Assembly (NCBI GenBank): GCA_034440635.1
Contig: JAOTON010001129.1
Location: 1,116,001 to 1,180,000, forward strand
From: Lepas anatifera
Lineage: Eukaryota > Arthropoda > Thecostraca > Lepadidae
Direction: 5' to 3'
Length of the DNA stretch: 64,000 bases
Position numbers and translations under genes: made by a program. Shown here one piece after another: positions 33,396-44,690 of this stretch (positions are counted from its first letter, which is position 1; each line of letters starts with the position of its first letter). A model generated the notes under the pieces. That model worked only from the letters and a program-made list of their open reading frames with translations. It was not told where the DNA came from and ran no database searches.

Positions 33396-34520
33396 GTCTG
33401 GACCGCCTCCCATTCCCAAACCCTCGAGCTTTGGAGCGCCTGCCCGGTAGGGGGAATGGATGAAGCCCTGGGGGACGGGCAGGGGTTAATAAGTGTGTGT
33501 GTATACGAACGGGGGGTCACCGGTGCGATTTTAGCGAGGCTGAAAAATGTACTTGCTTAAGTGGGAGGTTCGTCGCCATGTTATTTTGGTTATTTTTTTG
33601 CGCCGCGTTAGGCTCACAACGACTATGGAACTTTTTTCAGATTAGTACCTATGTTTAGACGAGGGAAATATGCATTCCAATTCAGTTTTGCCGCGTTAGG
33701 GGTTTTCTATTACTGTAGCGTTCCTTTTTGGTGCGGGGAATGTCATGTTAATAAAATGATGAAAGGGGAAAATAAAGCTTTTTCTTGCAGAGGGCCTTAC
33801 TGGAAGCAATAGGACAGTCGAGCAATGGGGTGGGCAGCTCATGGCCGTAATTACGACGAGTATTCATTCGTTATCACGGCTTTCCTTTTGCCGATTACAA
33901 AACAAACACCCTCATTCTTCGCCGTTATGGGACAACATTACAGGAAAAATACTACGAGTTAGCAAATTGGTTCAGACCTTTTTTCGATCGTAAATTCGGT
34001 TGAACCTCATGATCAGCAATGGGCGGGGCCAATCACGACCATTACGATGTTGACCTAACCACACGACGAGAAATTTCCACGAGCTGTAAGTAAAAATTGT
34101 CCTCTAGCTGGCCCATACTCTCCTGCGCCGCCACACCGAATCGGGCTGTAATAATCACGCATTAAAGTTTGGCCAAATTTTGTCGCCAAGTAGTACTTGT
34201 GTATAAACAATAGGATCGCTAACAGAGGGACGAATTCTCGCCGCTTCATACTTTTAATCCGTTTTAAAGCCAGCATGATAAGCAGCGTCATGTTTTATTG
34301 CGTTTGCTCTTCTTTTTTATATTTGCATCTATTTTGTCAGGGCCTGGGGCCTGGAGCTCTCTAAATAGCTGCAACGCAAAGCAAAGTCTCATCTTAATAG
34401 CCGAAGTTTGGATTTAAGCATTCAGAACCGATCTTTTGTCGTTCTGATTTTATACTCGCATTTATTATGTCGATGCTTGGGGCTCGGAGCCCCTTCAAGG
34501 GTTGCAACGCAGTGCAATTC
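33396..34520. other. Intronic, no gene recognised
   Basis: Ordinary sequence; no repeat family or exon identified. Two similar phrases about GGGGC(C/T)(T/C)GGAGC at about 34343 and 34475 suggest a short duplicated segment next to the LINE fragment. Confidence 0.35.
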
Positions 34521-34790
34521 TCATCTTAAATAGACGAATTGTGGCATTGACGTCTTGCTGGCATTGACCAACATCCCGTTTTGTTGAAACCATGTGGTCA
34601 TCACTTCCAGAATTTCTTCCAAACAATTTTTCATTTCAGGCATACGACCACGTGGACCAGTGATTCCTAGCTGTATGTCGTCTGCGTACCTTATACATTT
34701 AACTCGAAAGCCATTACGATGTGATGGGATGTGACACGTTAGATCATTACCCGCGATATTTGTGAGCACAGGGCCCAAACATGTGCTCGA
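34521..34790 (-). pseudogene. LINE reverse transcriptase fragment with YADD box
   Basis: An 85-codon minus-strand frame reads GPVLTNIAGNDL, then RVKCIRYADDIQLGITG, then LEEILEVMTTWFQQNGMLVN, which matches RT motifs B to D with the catalytic Asp pair intact. It is a short isolated piece of a CR1/L2-like element. Confidence 0.75.
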
Positions 34791-35039
34791 AAACGTGCGG
34801 GCCCAAACCAGCCTCCTCGAATCATGGTTGCAAAATGGGGCTAATACACTGATAAATATTCAGGTACATCCCTTCACCAAAATTCTCATAATATGATAGG
34901 TGAACACTTAAATTTTTAGTCAGAGTGATAGGATAACCTCGAATTGAGTTCCAATATTTGAATATTCCAGTACTTAACTGCATTATTCCAGCATTCGATT
35001 TCCATATCAGACCTAAATTTCAAGCCTTGGTCACACTAT

Positions 35040-35600
35040 GATCACAAGTTTTCGCTTATTGTATTATGAGGATTCGGACGAGGGGCTGTGCCCGAATATG
35101 TGACCACAGTGTGATCACAGGCTCCATTTTGCGTCAAGAATTCGAGAGGCAAACCCATGAAACATCTTACCAATTTATAATCATGCTCCTCGGCTGCGCA
35201 ATGCAAAATTCATCTAAGTTGTTAAGATGTTCCCTGGCCTCTCCCCTCGAATCCGGAAATGTAAACAACACTGAAGATTATATATTCAGGCACAGCCCTT
35301 CATCAGAATCGTGGAGTAAATATCAATAATTATCAGTCCTAGTATAGCCAGACCTCGAATATTCCAGTACTTAACTGCATTATGCTAAGAGGTCTGGCTA
35401 TACTAGGACTGAGAATTATTGATATTTACTCCACGATTCTGATGAAGGTCTGTGCCCGAATATATAATCTTCAGTGTTTTTTACATTTCCGGATTCGAGG
35501 GGAGAGGCCAGGGAACATCTTAAAAACTCATCATCATGCTCCTCGCCGCAGCACTTCAAAACTTATCAACAAAATTCATCTACTTTTAAAAACCAACAGA
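35040..35600. repeat. Inverted pair of Penelope terminal-repeat fragments plus a diverged third
   Basis: 35220-35355 matches the terminal repeat in minus orientation and 35389-35535 matches it in plus orientation, separated by about 33 bases. They form a palindrome of about 135-bp arms. A more diverged relative in plus orientation lies at 35066-35150 (GAGGGGCTGTGCCCGAATATGTGACC). Each arm carries the hammerhead-like core. Confidence 0.85.
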
Positions 35601-38600
35601 TATCAGTTGATCAATGAGGCTTATATTCAATTTCACAAAAATATGAGAAAATATAACCTACCAGGAAATTACAAGCGAGTGATAACCCTCGGCAGGTGAG
35701 AAACGCGTGCAACAATCAGGTCTGCGAGTTCCCAATGAGCAATCTTCCGAGTGCGACATGGACTGGAGGATATAACTCAGTACGTCAGTTACGGATCCAG
35801 GCGAATGTTTTTTTGTGGGGGGGAGGACAGGGTCCAAAATCGTGAATACACATTTTTTAAGGGTCGGTGAAAATCGCAGAGGTTGGGAGGAAAGTAAATT
35901 CTCCCTGAACCCACCAGTGGGTATGCAGCTCCTAGCTTCCAGTCCTTGAAGTGCACTCTAAGAAGGCTGGGAGCGAACCAAATACTGAGTGTACATCAAA
36001 AGCATGAACCAAATACTGAGTGTACATCAAAAGCATAACAGATTTTGCATCTGTCCACATAAGTGCTACACGGTTTGATAAAATGTTCACCGCAATAGTC
36101 TGAGCACAGAGGTGTCACTTATTATTTTCGCCGACTTTCGCACGTACGACCACCAACAAAATCTGACCACTTGATTTTTTACTATTAAGACCCTTCGCAT
36201 TACTAGTTTTCTTACTTTTAGGCTAAAAAATATTTTTAATGGCATGTTTTACTGAGGTCTTCAGAGGATTTGCCTTAATATACGGCGACAAACACCACTT
36301 ACGCACATACATGAACGTATACTGCGGGCACACAGGCAGACGACCGAGGTGCACTCAGGCAGGTTCATGTTCAATGCAGAAAACTGCTGGCTGTGGTACT
36401 CTGCCAACTCTGGGATTCCATTGCTCGTCCTCTGAAGCTAAGCTTGTCTTCCAGCAGCAGGCGTAATTGGCGATAGTCACTGTCGAGGGGCAGCACTTGA
36501 CTTTTTTTGCGTTCAGCTTGCTGGGGTAGGCTCTTCTTAAATTAGAAGATGTTTTCACAGCAGGAACAAATGGGATCAAATAAAGGGTAGAACAAGCCCA
36601 CAATGAAAGCAAACAAGATATCACTTAATCTTGTTTTAAACATATGCAAAATATATATTTAAGAACAAAGACATCCCGAATAACCGAAGACGATCTATAG
36701 TCTAGACCATGGGTTTGTGGAGGGGTCGGGTGGAACCATGCAAAATCATGTTTTTTATAAATTATAGTACATTATTTCAACACTGGCCCACAATACGAAA
36801 CAAATATTCCAAATTTCAGGTCTATGGGAGAATCAGTCTGATTGGGTACATCCCATTCAAACTAACAAACAAAATGATCATACACAAGCTGTTCCATTGG
36901 GACGATAGGTTGATGATACACAGCAGCTACAAAAGACAGGTTTTCTAGTAAACAAATTTTCTCTTTGAAGTGACCAACCTAATCTTTCATATATTCTTCC
37001 AGGAAAACACAAAAAATTGCATCACCCAAGACTGCCCTCCTGTCATTCCTACATCTCTATTCATACTCTTTGTTCACAATTATATTGTTGTATTGGGTAC
37101 ACTCCTAGTGTTTCAAATCATAATACATCTTATCCTAGTTTTCCTTCAGTTCATTTTTAAAATCAATTATAAAAAGCATGCAGATGGGCATTTTCAGAGG
37201 GCAGATGGATGAATTCATCTGCAGATGGGCATGAATGCAGATGGGCATTTTCAGAGGGCAGATGGATGAATTCATGCAACAGTCACTTTCATGTCTGGAA
37301 ACAAACAGTAGCACTTGAAATATGAGTAACTTGATCCGAGAAGTGGATAGGAGTACACTGACTACTATGTACTGTATGGTCCAAAATAAATGGAAAATCT
37401 GTTTCAATCTGTAAAATTAATCAAAAACATTTTCATACTTAAAATAAGGTAAGCTAAGCAGCAAGTGCACTAGCATGCACACATTGTGCAGAGCCAATAT
37501 TTATAACAGGTAGAAAATTGTAATTCAAATTACAAGCTTAATATAGACTTTTACTAGAGTGCACAAATATTGCAAATATAAAGTTAGAATAAAAAGAGAG
37601 AGAATTTGGGCAATTCAAAAATAATATGCTTAAATAATCATTGCAGAATTGCTATCACCAATAATTTTCACCTATTTTGGTACACAAGTTGACCTGTGCA
37701 ACAATAAAATGAGGACTTCTTGGCATTGACACTGCTCATAAGCCTTGTTCCGTCTGCCAGCACAGCCTTGTCCGCAAGCCCTCGAGCCTCTCCTCTAGAA
37801 AAGAAATACCACAACCGCCTCTAGTATGTGCTATGGCTAATCAGACAAAAATGAACCAGAATACTTATCTACCAATCACACAATAGTATGCTACCACTGT
37901 TGTGCTGTTACTGTTTTTCCAGCAGCACCACAGCAGGTTGCCAGCCTGTAAATCTAAGATTGGTTCTAAGATTGGTTCTCAGGGTGAGGCTATAGTCATG
38001 TGACATAGACTCAATCCAGTGTGCAAAGTATGGCATTTTCGACGAGATCTCGTCAGGGTGAGTGCCCTAGGAGACAAAAGTGAGTGGTGTGAATTGCATC
38101 AACCTGGTGTGAATTTCCCAGACTGGTGCAAGGAAGGTGACACTGAAAACCAAACAAATAATGGCTGAATGGTTATAAAGACACAGGAGGGGACCTTATA
38201 ACAAGTATTTAACTAACTAATACAAGAGGTAGCATTCCATTGTGTGGTTAGGAAGGGGTGCATTTTTCTCTATGGTATATGGCAGATTAGTGTGAATTTT
38301 TGGTGTCTAGCGGTGCAATGATTTTAGGTGGCTGGTGTGACTCGTCTAGCCTGCTGCCATACTTTGCAGACTGGGACTCAATGCTGCTCGCTGATTGGTG
38401 TTGACAGACGAAACGATACCACAGCTATAATAGTGGGCCAAAATGAATAGTTATCCATTAAGCATACAATTTGCTTTCTGGCAACTTCATGAACCTAATT
38501 AATGCAGAACAGAAACATTAAATACATTGCCCATGTTTGATAGGATTAGTGTTTGACTAACTCACTACACTCACTACACAAAACCTCAATAAGCATTGGT

Positions 38601-39125
38601 GGCCAGCAAACATGGATGGCAAAAATTCAAATTGTTTCATTAACTTTTCACGCATACATTTTTTACCTCTAAGAAAATCTTAATTGACCACATCAAAGGC
38701 TCAAAATATTCTACGTACAGATAACCGACGATATGTTGATCCACGAGACCGGAGAGGCGAAAATCTCCTCGTCCGAAAAAAACACCAAAAGCTTTCTTCA
38801 TGCCTCAAAAGAGGCTCTTCTGGATCGCGCTACCCGTATCTTTTTATTGTATCATTTTCGCTGCAATGCAAGCATGCAATAACGAACAATTATTAATTAT
38901 AATCTTTAGGGTATTCGGGCCTGTGACCGCAGCGCTAATTGGTGTTATAGAATTTGTATTCATATCTCCGCGTTTGCCGCGCCTTTTGAAATGGTGAATA
39001 TCGATAGGTCATTGACAGCCGTGATGACATCACATTGATGTAAGATTAGCCCACGTGACCAGATCCCATAAGGATTGGGCTTCTGATTGGTTGATGGTAT
39101 CTCTTTAAAGTCCTATATTTCTGAC
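35601..39125. other. Intronic, no gene recognised
   Basis: A/T-rich intronic sequence. It holds short perfect tandem duplications: a 32-bp unit twice at about 35972-36037, and a 40-60 bp GCAGATGGGCATTTTCAGAG duplication at 37182-37276. No exon was seen. Confidence 0.45.
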
Positions 39126-39221
39126 GTTGATAAGTTTTGAAGTGCTGCGGCGAGGAGCATGATGATGAGTTGCTAAGATGTTCCCTGGCCTCTCCCCTCG
39201 AATCCGGAAATGTAAAAAACA

Positions 39222-39272
39222 CTGAAGATTATATATTCGGGCACAGCCCTTCATCAGAATCGTGGAGTAAAT
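39222..39272 (-). ncRNA. Hammerhead-ribozyme-like motif, Penelope copy 1
   Basis: On the minus strand the order is GATT, CTGATGA, A, stem GGGC-TGT-GCCC, GAA, TATAT, AATC. GATT pairs with AATC as stem I. The minimal stem III (U-A, A-U with no loop) follows the known Penelope layout, but position 15.1-16.1 is U-A instead of the usual A-U. Catalysis is unproven. Confidence 0.55.
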
Positions 39273-39589
39273 ATCAATAATTCTCAGTCCTAGTAAAGCC
39301 AGACCTCGAATTGAGCTTCACACAAAAATGCCTTTTAGAATGAATCGTTAAAAATAAGATTGGATGTCGTGACAGCAATGATATTGGTACCTCTAACCTA
39401 AAAGCAATGCCGACAATACGACAAACCTAGACGAGTATTTGTGACAGACTTTTCTATTATTTCAGCCAAACGCTAGCTTTTGATTAACAATGAAAAACTC
39501 GCTGAAGTACCTTAATCGGTTATTTGAATATTTCTGTTCTTCTTATTTACTTTTTTCCGTCGACTGCAGCCAAAATGCTAACCAAAAAC

Positions 39590-39770
39590 CTACTATTTAG
39601 CCTACTATTTATTTAGTACTATTTACTATTATATACTATTTATACTATTATATATACATATATATGTCTATACATATATATGTATATATATATATTTACT
39701 ATTATATTATTACTATTTATTTATTTATTTAGCCTACCATTTTACTATTTAGCCTACTATTTAGCACTAG
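39590..39770. repeat. TA-rich microsatellite with CCTACTATTTA units
   Basis: Alternating TATATA runs (39640-39715) are flanked by repeats of CCTACTATTTA. It sits inside the downstream Penelope terminal repeat and is absent from the upstream copy. Confidence 0.9.
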
Positions 39771-40600
39771 TAGACGTGATACTAGATCGGTGTAAAGACT
39801 GCATACTTTCCCCTTTAACATGATGCTATATTTTCACAATAAAAGCCTCCCTCGAATTATTTAGTTAAGATTGTACCTAGTGGTCAAGGTCAACTTTTTT
39901 GTAATTGATAAACCCATTTTCCACAGCCTGCTCCTCTGGCCCAACGTTAAGCGTCGAAAGTGTATACGTGTGGCTGCAAAAAAACATTATAAATTTTATA
40001 ATATACTTATTCAACAACCCTTGCCCTTAGTATGTACCTCTTAAACAAATGCAACTTTTATAGCTAGTTAATGTGATCAATCATTGGTAAATACTTTTCC
40101 TCAGCCTGTACCTCTAGCCCAACGTTAAGTGTCGAATGGGTATACGTCTAGCTGCAGAAAAATATTATCAATAATTAGTTGCATATTTCAAAAACCCCAA
40201 CCCAAGTACGTACCCCTAAAATCAATCCATCTCTTTGAGCTAGTTAATCTGATCAATCATTAATAAACCCTTTTCCCCAGCCTGTACCTCTGGCCCAACG
40301 TTAAGCGTTGAATCAGTATACATCTGGTTGCAGAAAAGCACCATCAAAGATAAATTACCTAAAAAAACCTGAGCCTTACCTGTGACCGAAGTCCATCACT
40401 TCTGACTAGTTTAACTAATTCAACTATCATAGCCCTTTTTTCCAGCCTGTAAATCAGGCCCAAAGTTAAACGTCAAAAGCATATACGTCTAGCATCAATA
40501 ACACTATCAATAATGTAAGGAAGTCCTACCTCAGAACACATATACTTACGCTGATCCTTCCCTTACCTCTTAAGCCACTGCTGTTAAGTGATAGCCTATC

Positions 40601-42049
40601 CTAGACCCGCATAATAGGCCAGGACGTTCCTTGTACGTTAAGGCTGGGATGACGATCCTGAATGATTATGGATTCGGCTATCTTTCTACCTGGATGATCA
40701 CGTGCCCGATGAACTACTTTTAGCTCAGGTGGTTCTGATATAGCCTGAGTGTCCTGTGCTGCATGTTTCTCGAGGAAATGATCTCCTAGAGGTGTGTTCC
40801 TAGTTTTATTTTTCGCGTCCCGCAAATGTTCGTTAAATCGCAATCGGACGGGCCTCATCGACTCCCCTACGTATTGAGCACTGTTTTGATCCTGGTTACA
40901 CAGTCTACAGTCTATTTGATACACTAAATTTTTCTGTGTGCAGTCACCTTTAAAACCTGACATGCATAAACGACACCTCTGACCCCCAGGACATTTTGGC
41001 TCAGAAATGGCCGACCTAACCAATGACGACTTAAGTTTCTTGTTATTCTTCCAGGCTATATGTACTTTCAGGTTAGATTTCTTTACGACCTTTTTTATTT
41101 TACAGAGTAGCTGTTCGTCTACGTACGGCAAAGTCAAGAACCCATCATAAGAATCTGAGCCTTCTTTCTTTTTCTTGCACCTTCCGTTACCTGTCCTAGC
41201 TAATCTAACCTCCCTCAACAAACGCCTGAGAAGCCCTGCATGATACCCATTTCTTAGAAGCAGATTCCAAATCTTATCTACGCTTTTTCTCTCTTTCTCT
41301 GGGCCCGATGAGTTATCCATAGCCCCGTGGAACATGTTTCGGATAATATTGTGTTCGGTAGACGTGGGATGGGCAGATGTACTATGAAGGATGATTCCCG
41401 AATTGGTTGGTTTGATGTAGAGCTCTGTCTCTATCTTAGTGTTTTGGCCGTGTGTTTCTGCTGTGACTAACGTATACAGATAGGGCACCCCACTCCCACT
41501 ACCCGTGTGCTCAATGGTAAATTTTAGGTGTGGATGTCTGCTGTTCATGTAGCTAAGGAAGTCATCCAAAGCTTCCTGCCCATGCGAGAAGATACCTGCA
41601 TAATCGTCAATGTACCTTACCAAGAACTCTGGTTTGACAGGACATGTAGCTAACGTATTGGTTTCAAACATATCTAAGAACAGAATGGCCAAGGCAAGTG
41701 CACATGGATTCCCCATAGCTAACCCTAATTTTTGTCGGTAGTACTGATCCCCAAATGAGAAAACATTGTCACTCAGACACTGGTCGAGAAGTTTAGAAAT
41801 GTCGTCTTTGGTCAGGGCAAAAGTATCAATATTCTGTGAATGATTGTCTAGCTTTGCTTCTACCGCTTTGATAGCCTCAGGAACGGGTATGTTTCCATAC
41901 AAACTGACAACGTCTATGCTGAAGAAAATACTACCTGCTGGTATGCCTTCTGATTGAGTGTGATTTGAGAGTTTCCTCAAAAAGTCTTTGGTATCCCAAA
42001 TATGCGTAGGCACAAACTGGAGAAGTTGATTAAGTATTCTCTCAAGCAA
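40601..42049 (-). CDS. Penelope polyprotein, RT core, zinc finger and GIY-YIG endonuclease (frame 2)
   Basis: A 482-codon frame. The RT core shows motif A FFSIDVVSLYGNIPVPEA, motif B LGLAMGNPCALALA, and motif C VRYIDDYAGIF with both catalytic Asp. These are followed by FTIEHTGSGSGVPYL. Then come a basic stretch, a cysteine module (CPGGQRCRLCMSGFKGDC) and a GIY-YIG nuclease: LVYQIDCRLC, then AQYVGESMRPVRLRFNEHL with the catalytic Arg and His, then HFLEKH. The presence of the Cys module and endonuclease puts it among GIY-YIG-bearing Penelope clades such as Neptune-type, which is an inference. The C-terminal stop at 40601 is natural. Confidence 0.93.
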   Translation of the reverse strand: MLERILNQLLQFVPTHIWDTKDFLRKLSNHTQSEGIPAGSIFFSIDVVSLYGNIPVPEAIKAVEAKLDNHSQNIDTFALTKDDISKLLDQCLSDNVFSFGDQYYRQKLGLAMGNPCALALAILFLDMFETNTLATCPVKPEFLVRYIDDYAGIFSHGQEALDDFLSYMNSRHPHLKFTIEHTGSGSGVPYLYTLVTAETHGQNTKIETELYIKPTNSGIILHSTSAHPTSTEHNIIRNMFHGAMDNSSGPEKERKSVDKIWNLLLRNGYHAGLLRRLLREVRLARTGNGRCKKKKEGSDSYDGFLTLPYVDEQLLCKIKKVVKKSNLKVHIAWKNNKKLKSSLVRSAISEPKCPGGQRCRLCMSGFKGDCTQKNLVYQIDCRLCNQDQNSAQYVGESMRPVRLRFNEHLRDAKNKTRNTPLGDHFLEKHAAQDTQAISEPPELKVVHRARDHPGRKIAESIIIQDRHPSLNVQGTSWPIMRV

Positions 42050-43253
42050 ACAGGAAGTTTTCTCTGTGGGCCCTCCACAGGCAGATATGACTGGTCTGGA
42101 GAGGGACTAATGGTTTATGATCCTTCGGTAAGCCATAAAATACGGGGGTTCTACTATGCGCGGGGGTTAGATCTGTTACTGTCCTATCCGGCAGTTTTCC
42201 CCTCGCAACGCTTTTGAGCGTACGTTTGGTTTTGGCTTCCACATTCTGAACAGGATTCTTTCTTAACTTTTCATAGCTCTCCGGGTCATCTAAGATGGTG
42301 TTAACCTTGTTTATATAGACATCTTTGTCTAGAATTACAAAACCCTTACATTTGTCGCTCTGTTTAACTATGACATTTTCGTTTTTTGCGAGTTCATGGA
42401 CAAGATTACGTTGCTCAGCCGTTACATTATGGGTAACTACTCTGTGACTTTTATACGTACGCAGAAGATCATCTTTGAGTTTTTGAAGGCTAGAATCTAC
42501 GATCCTGTTCGAAGGTTCTGGAAAAGTCTTACCGGTATCAGGAAATCTAAAGAAGAGGTTTGGAAGGCAACCTGCCCGCTGTTGGCGCACACCCTCATCA
42601 GGGTCGTCCGCCACAGAGTTGGTACCCGATGCTCCGCTGCCCAGCGCTCTTGGTGTTGCCCCGCCAGATGATGATGATGACGTCGGAGCGGCAGGGTCGG
42701 CTGGCACGATGGTGGGAGCTCCGTCTGTGGCGTTCTCTGATGGTGTACGGGTGGCTCCATTTAGTCCTGAGATCTTGTCCTTCCAACGTTTCGCGTACGC
42801 GAGCCGTTCCACTCCTTTAGCTACGTCTAATAACACTTCTCTCGTAACGCACTGAGTCATTGCAAAGTTCGGTCCTTTCGCTAAAACACCTATGCACGCT
42901 TCATTTATGCCCTGAGACGATAAGTTGTTCACTCTTTTCTTAGTTTCATCGTTCACTGACACATCTTGACGTTGGCTGTTCCTACAGTTCTCTTGAAGTT
43001 GTCTAAACTTCCGAATAAGACGACGTCGGTTGTCAAAAATGGTTTGGTCAAGGACTTGATGGCACTTTCGGAATACATAATCGAAACGATTCTGATCTAA
43101 AAATGTACGAAGGAGTTCAAAATTCCGTGATCGTTCGCGCTCTAAAAAAGCCTTCGTCCTAAAGGACTCCGAGATAGCTTCATTCAAAAGTGTCTTTGCA
43201 AAGTAAGTAGAACGAGCCTGAATTCGATCATTGTTGTTAAAAATCGCTGTCAC
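42042..43253 (-). CDS. Penelope polyprotein, N-terminal part (frame 1)
   Basis: A 403-codon frame has an N-terminal basic, coiled region (RSRNFELLRTFLDQNRFDYV, then RRRLIRKFRQLQ). A low-complexity Ser/Ala linker follows, then the conserved entry to the Penelope RT: NENVIVKQSDKCKGFVILDK, YINKVNTILDDPESYEKL, and PVFYGLPKDHKP. The reading then leaves frame (ICLWRAHRENFLFA), while the frame that starts upstream of 42049 continues as RT. This indicates one frameshift. Coding sense may extend a little upstream of the first Met. Confidence 0.88.
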   Translation of the reverse strand: MTAIFNNNDRIQARSTYFAKTLLNEAISESFRTKAFLERERSRNFELLRTFLDQNRFDYVFRKCHQVLDQTIFDNRRRLIRKFRQLQENCRNSQRQDVSVNDETKKRVNNLSSQGINEACIGVLAKGPNFAMTQCVTREVLLDVAKGVERLAYAKRWKDKISGLNGATRTPSENATDGAPTIVPADPAAPTSSSSSGGATPRALGSGASGTNSVADDPDEGVRQQRAGCLPNLFFRFPDTGKTFPEPSNRIVDSSLQKLKDDLLRTYKSHRVVTHNVTAEQRNLVHELAKNENVIVKQSDKCKGFVILDKDVYINKVNTILDDPESYEKLRKNPVQNVEAKTKRTLKSVARGKLPDRTVTDLTPAHSRTPVFYGLPKDHKPLVPLQTSHICLWRAHRENFLFA

Positions 43254-43407
43254 TGGTCTTAACGAATCTTAGATGAAACGAGGAACTGAGCATTCTCTTC
43301 GGCAAGCAGTAAGGAACTCAATACGAAGAACGGCCTTGGCTAGTTTTTCGGGGTTTTTCAAACTTTCTGCCAGCACTCTTTGACGGCCAATGTTGGATTC
43401 AAACGTG

Positions 43408-44190
43408 GATAAGTTTTGAAGTGCTGCGGCGAGGAGCATGATGATGAGTTGCTAAGATGTTCCCTGGCCTCTCCCCTTGAATCCGGAAATGTAAAAAACA
43501 CTGAAGATTATATATTCGGGCACAACCCTTCATCAGAATCGTGGAGTAAATATCAATAATTCTCAGTCCTAGTATAGCCAGACCTCGAATTGAGCTTCAC
43601 ACAAACATGCCTTTTAGAATGAATCGTTAAAAATAAGATTGGATGTCGTGACAACAACGATATTGGTACCTCTAACCGAAAAGCAATGCCGACAATACGA
43701 CAAACCTAGACCAGTATTTGTGACAGACTTTTCTATTATTTCAGCCAAACACTAGCTTTTGATTAACAATGAAGAACTCGCTGAAGTACCTTAATCGGTT
43801 ATTTGAATATTTCTGTTCTTCTTATTTACTTTTTTCCGTCGACTGCAGCTAAAATGCTAACCAAAAACTACCTATTTAGCACTAGTAGACGCGATACTAG
43901 ATCGGTGTAAAGACTGTATGCTTTCCCCTTTAACATGATGTTATATTTTTACAATAAAAGCCTTCCTCGAATTATTTAGTTAAGATTGTACCTAGTGGTC
44001 AAGGTCAACTTTTTTGTAATTGATAAACCCATTTTCCACAGCCTGCTCCTCTGGCCCAACGTTAAGCGTTGAATGAGTATACATCTGGTTGCAGAAAAGC
44101 ACCATCAAAGATAAATTACCTAAAAAAACCTGAGCCTTACCTGTGACCTAAGTCCATCACTTCTGACTAGTTAAACTAATTCAACCATCA
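43408..44190 (-). repeat. Upstream Penelope terminal repeat
   Basis: Direct copy of 39127-39400 and of parts of 39780-40430. Compared with the downstream copy it lacks the TA-rich block and holds only one fused unit in place of four tandem units. It contains a hammerhead-like motif at about 43501-43545 (minus). Confidence 0.85.
43500..43550 (-). ncRNA. Hammerhead-ribozyme-like motif, Penelope copy 2
   Basis: Same layout as at 39222-39272. Stem II here is GGGT/GCCC, a change from C-G to a U-G wobble that keeps the helix. Confidence 0.55.
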
Positions 44191-44690
44191 TTCGATTTGC
44201 CACGATGGGAGGAATCTCCAGTGATCCATAAATATTTGTTCTAGCTCCACTAAGTAAAAGTATAGAGGGGAAAACGTACACCACCCTGTTGTAAGCCTAG
44301 GGAACCTTCTTTGACCTTTGCCGACCTCAATATTGACCTGACATAAAAATGTTTCGTATAATTTCTCTTCGTCTCGGCAAGAGCTTTTGAACGCTATCCG
44401 TAATTTTCCCTTAGCTGTCCTGGGAAATGAGATACGGAGGGGGCAAAAACGCCCCCAGCGGGGCTCGTCATACCAGGGACCCCAGCGGGGCGCGTGTTAA
44501 GGCAGTCTAACACCGAGTGGCATGCCTGACTGTGATTGTCAAAACAAAGACTGCGGCAGACAACCTCGTTCTCCGCATCGCGGTGATCATATTACAGAAT
44601 AAGGTCAGCTCAGGTTCTTGTTGAGCATGTGATCCCTCTTGGCGCGCATCATCGTATTTGGCGTTTTAGGGCGCGCCGACATCTAGGGTC
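44191..44690. other. Intronic; AGGTCA-type repeat end
   Basis: Includes a TTGACCTGACAT stretch and GGGGGCAAAAACGCCCCCAGCGGGG (about 44440-44464), which resembles the right end of the 13.4-kb TIR element. No gene. Confidence 0.4.

Larger units (their letters stand above)
39127..40590 (-). repeat. Downstream Penelope terminal repeat with internal tandem units
   Basis: Begins with the shared 270-bp segment. A TA-rich microsatellite follows at 39590-39770, then four diverged tandem units of about 160-178 bp. The units start near 39926, 40104, 40280 and 40442 with CAGCCTG(T/C)-CCTCTGGCCCAACGTTAA(G/A). It ends at the coding region. Confidence 0.85.
39127..44190 (-). mobile_element. Nearly intact Penelope-like element with GIY-YIG endonuclease
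   Basis: The element reads on the minus strand. The terminal repeat at 43408-44190 (upstream) is repeated in direct orientation at 39127-40590 (downstream), with only scattered differences in the shared part. Between them lie two frames that together encode a single Penelope polyprotein with one frameshift near 42045. Penelope elements are retrotransposons whose RT is related to telomerase and whose ends often carry hammerhead ribozymes. The matching ends and nearly open coding region indicate recent insertion into the Wnt intron, antisense to Wnt. Confidence 0.9.

Noticed and set aside
32691..33419. 242-codon minus-strand frame
   Set aside because: Low-complexity Pro/Ser/Leu composition opposite a GA-rich block; no domain. 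Open because of base composition.
38684..38997. Two overlapping plus-strand frames next to the Penelope element
   Set aside because: No motif and no good start context; probably chance.
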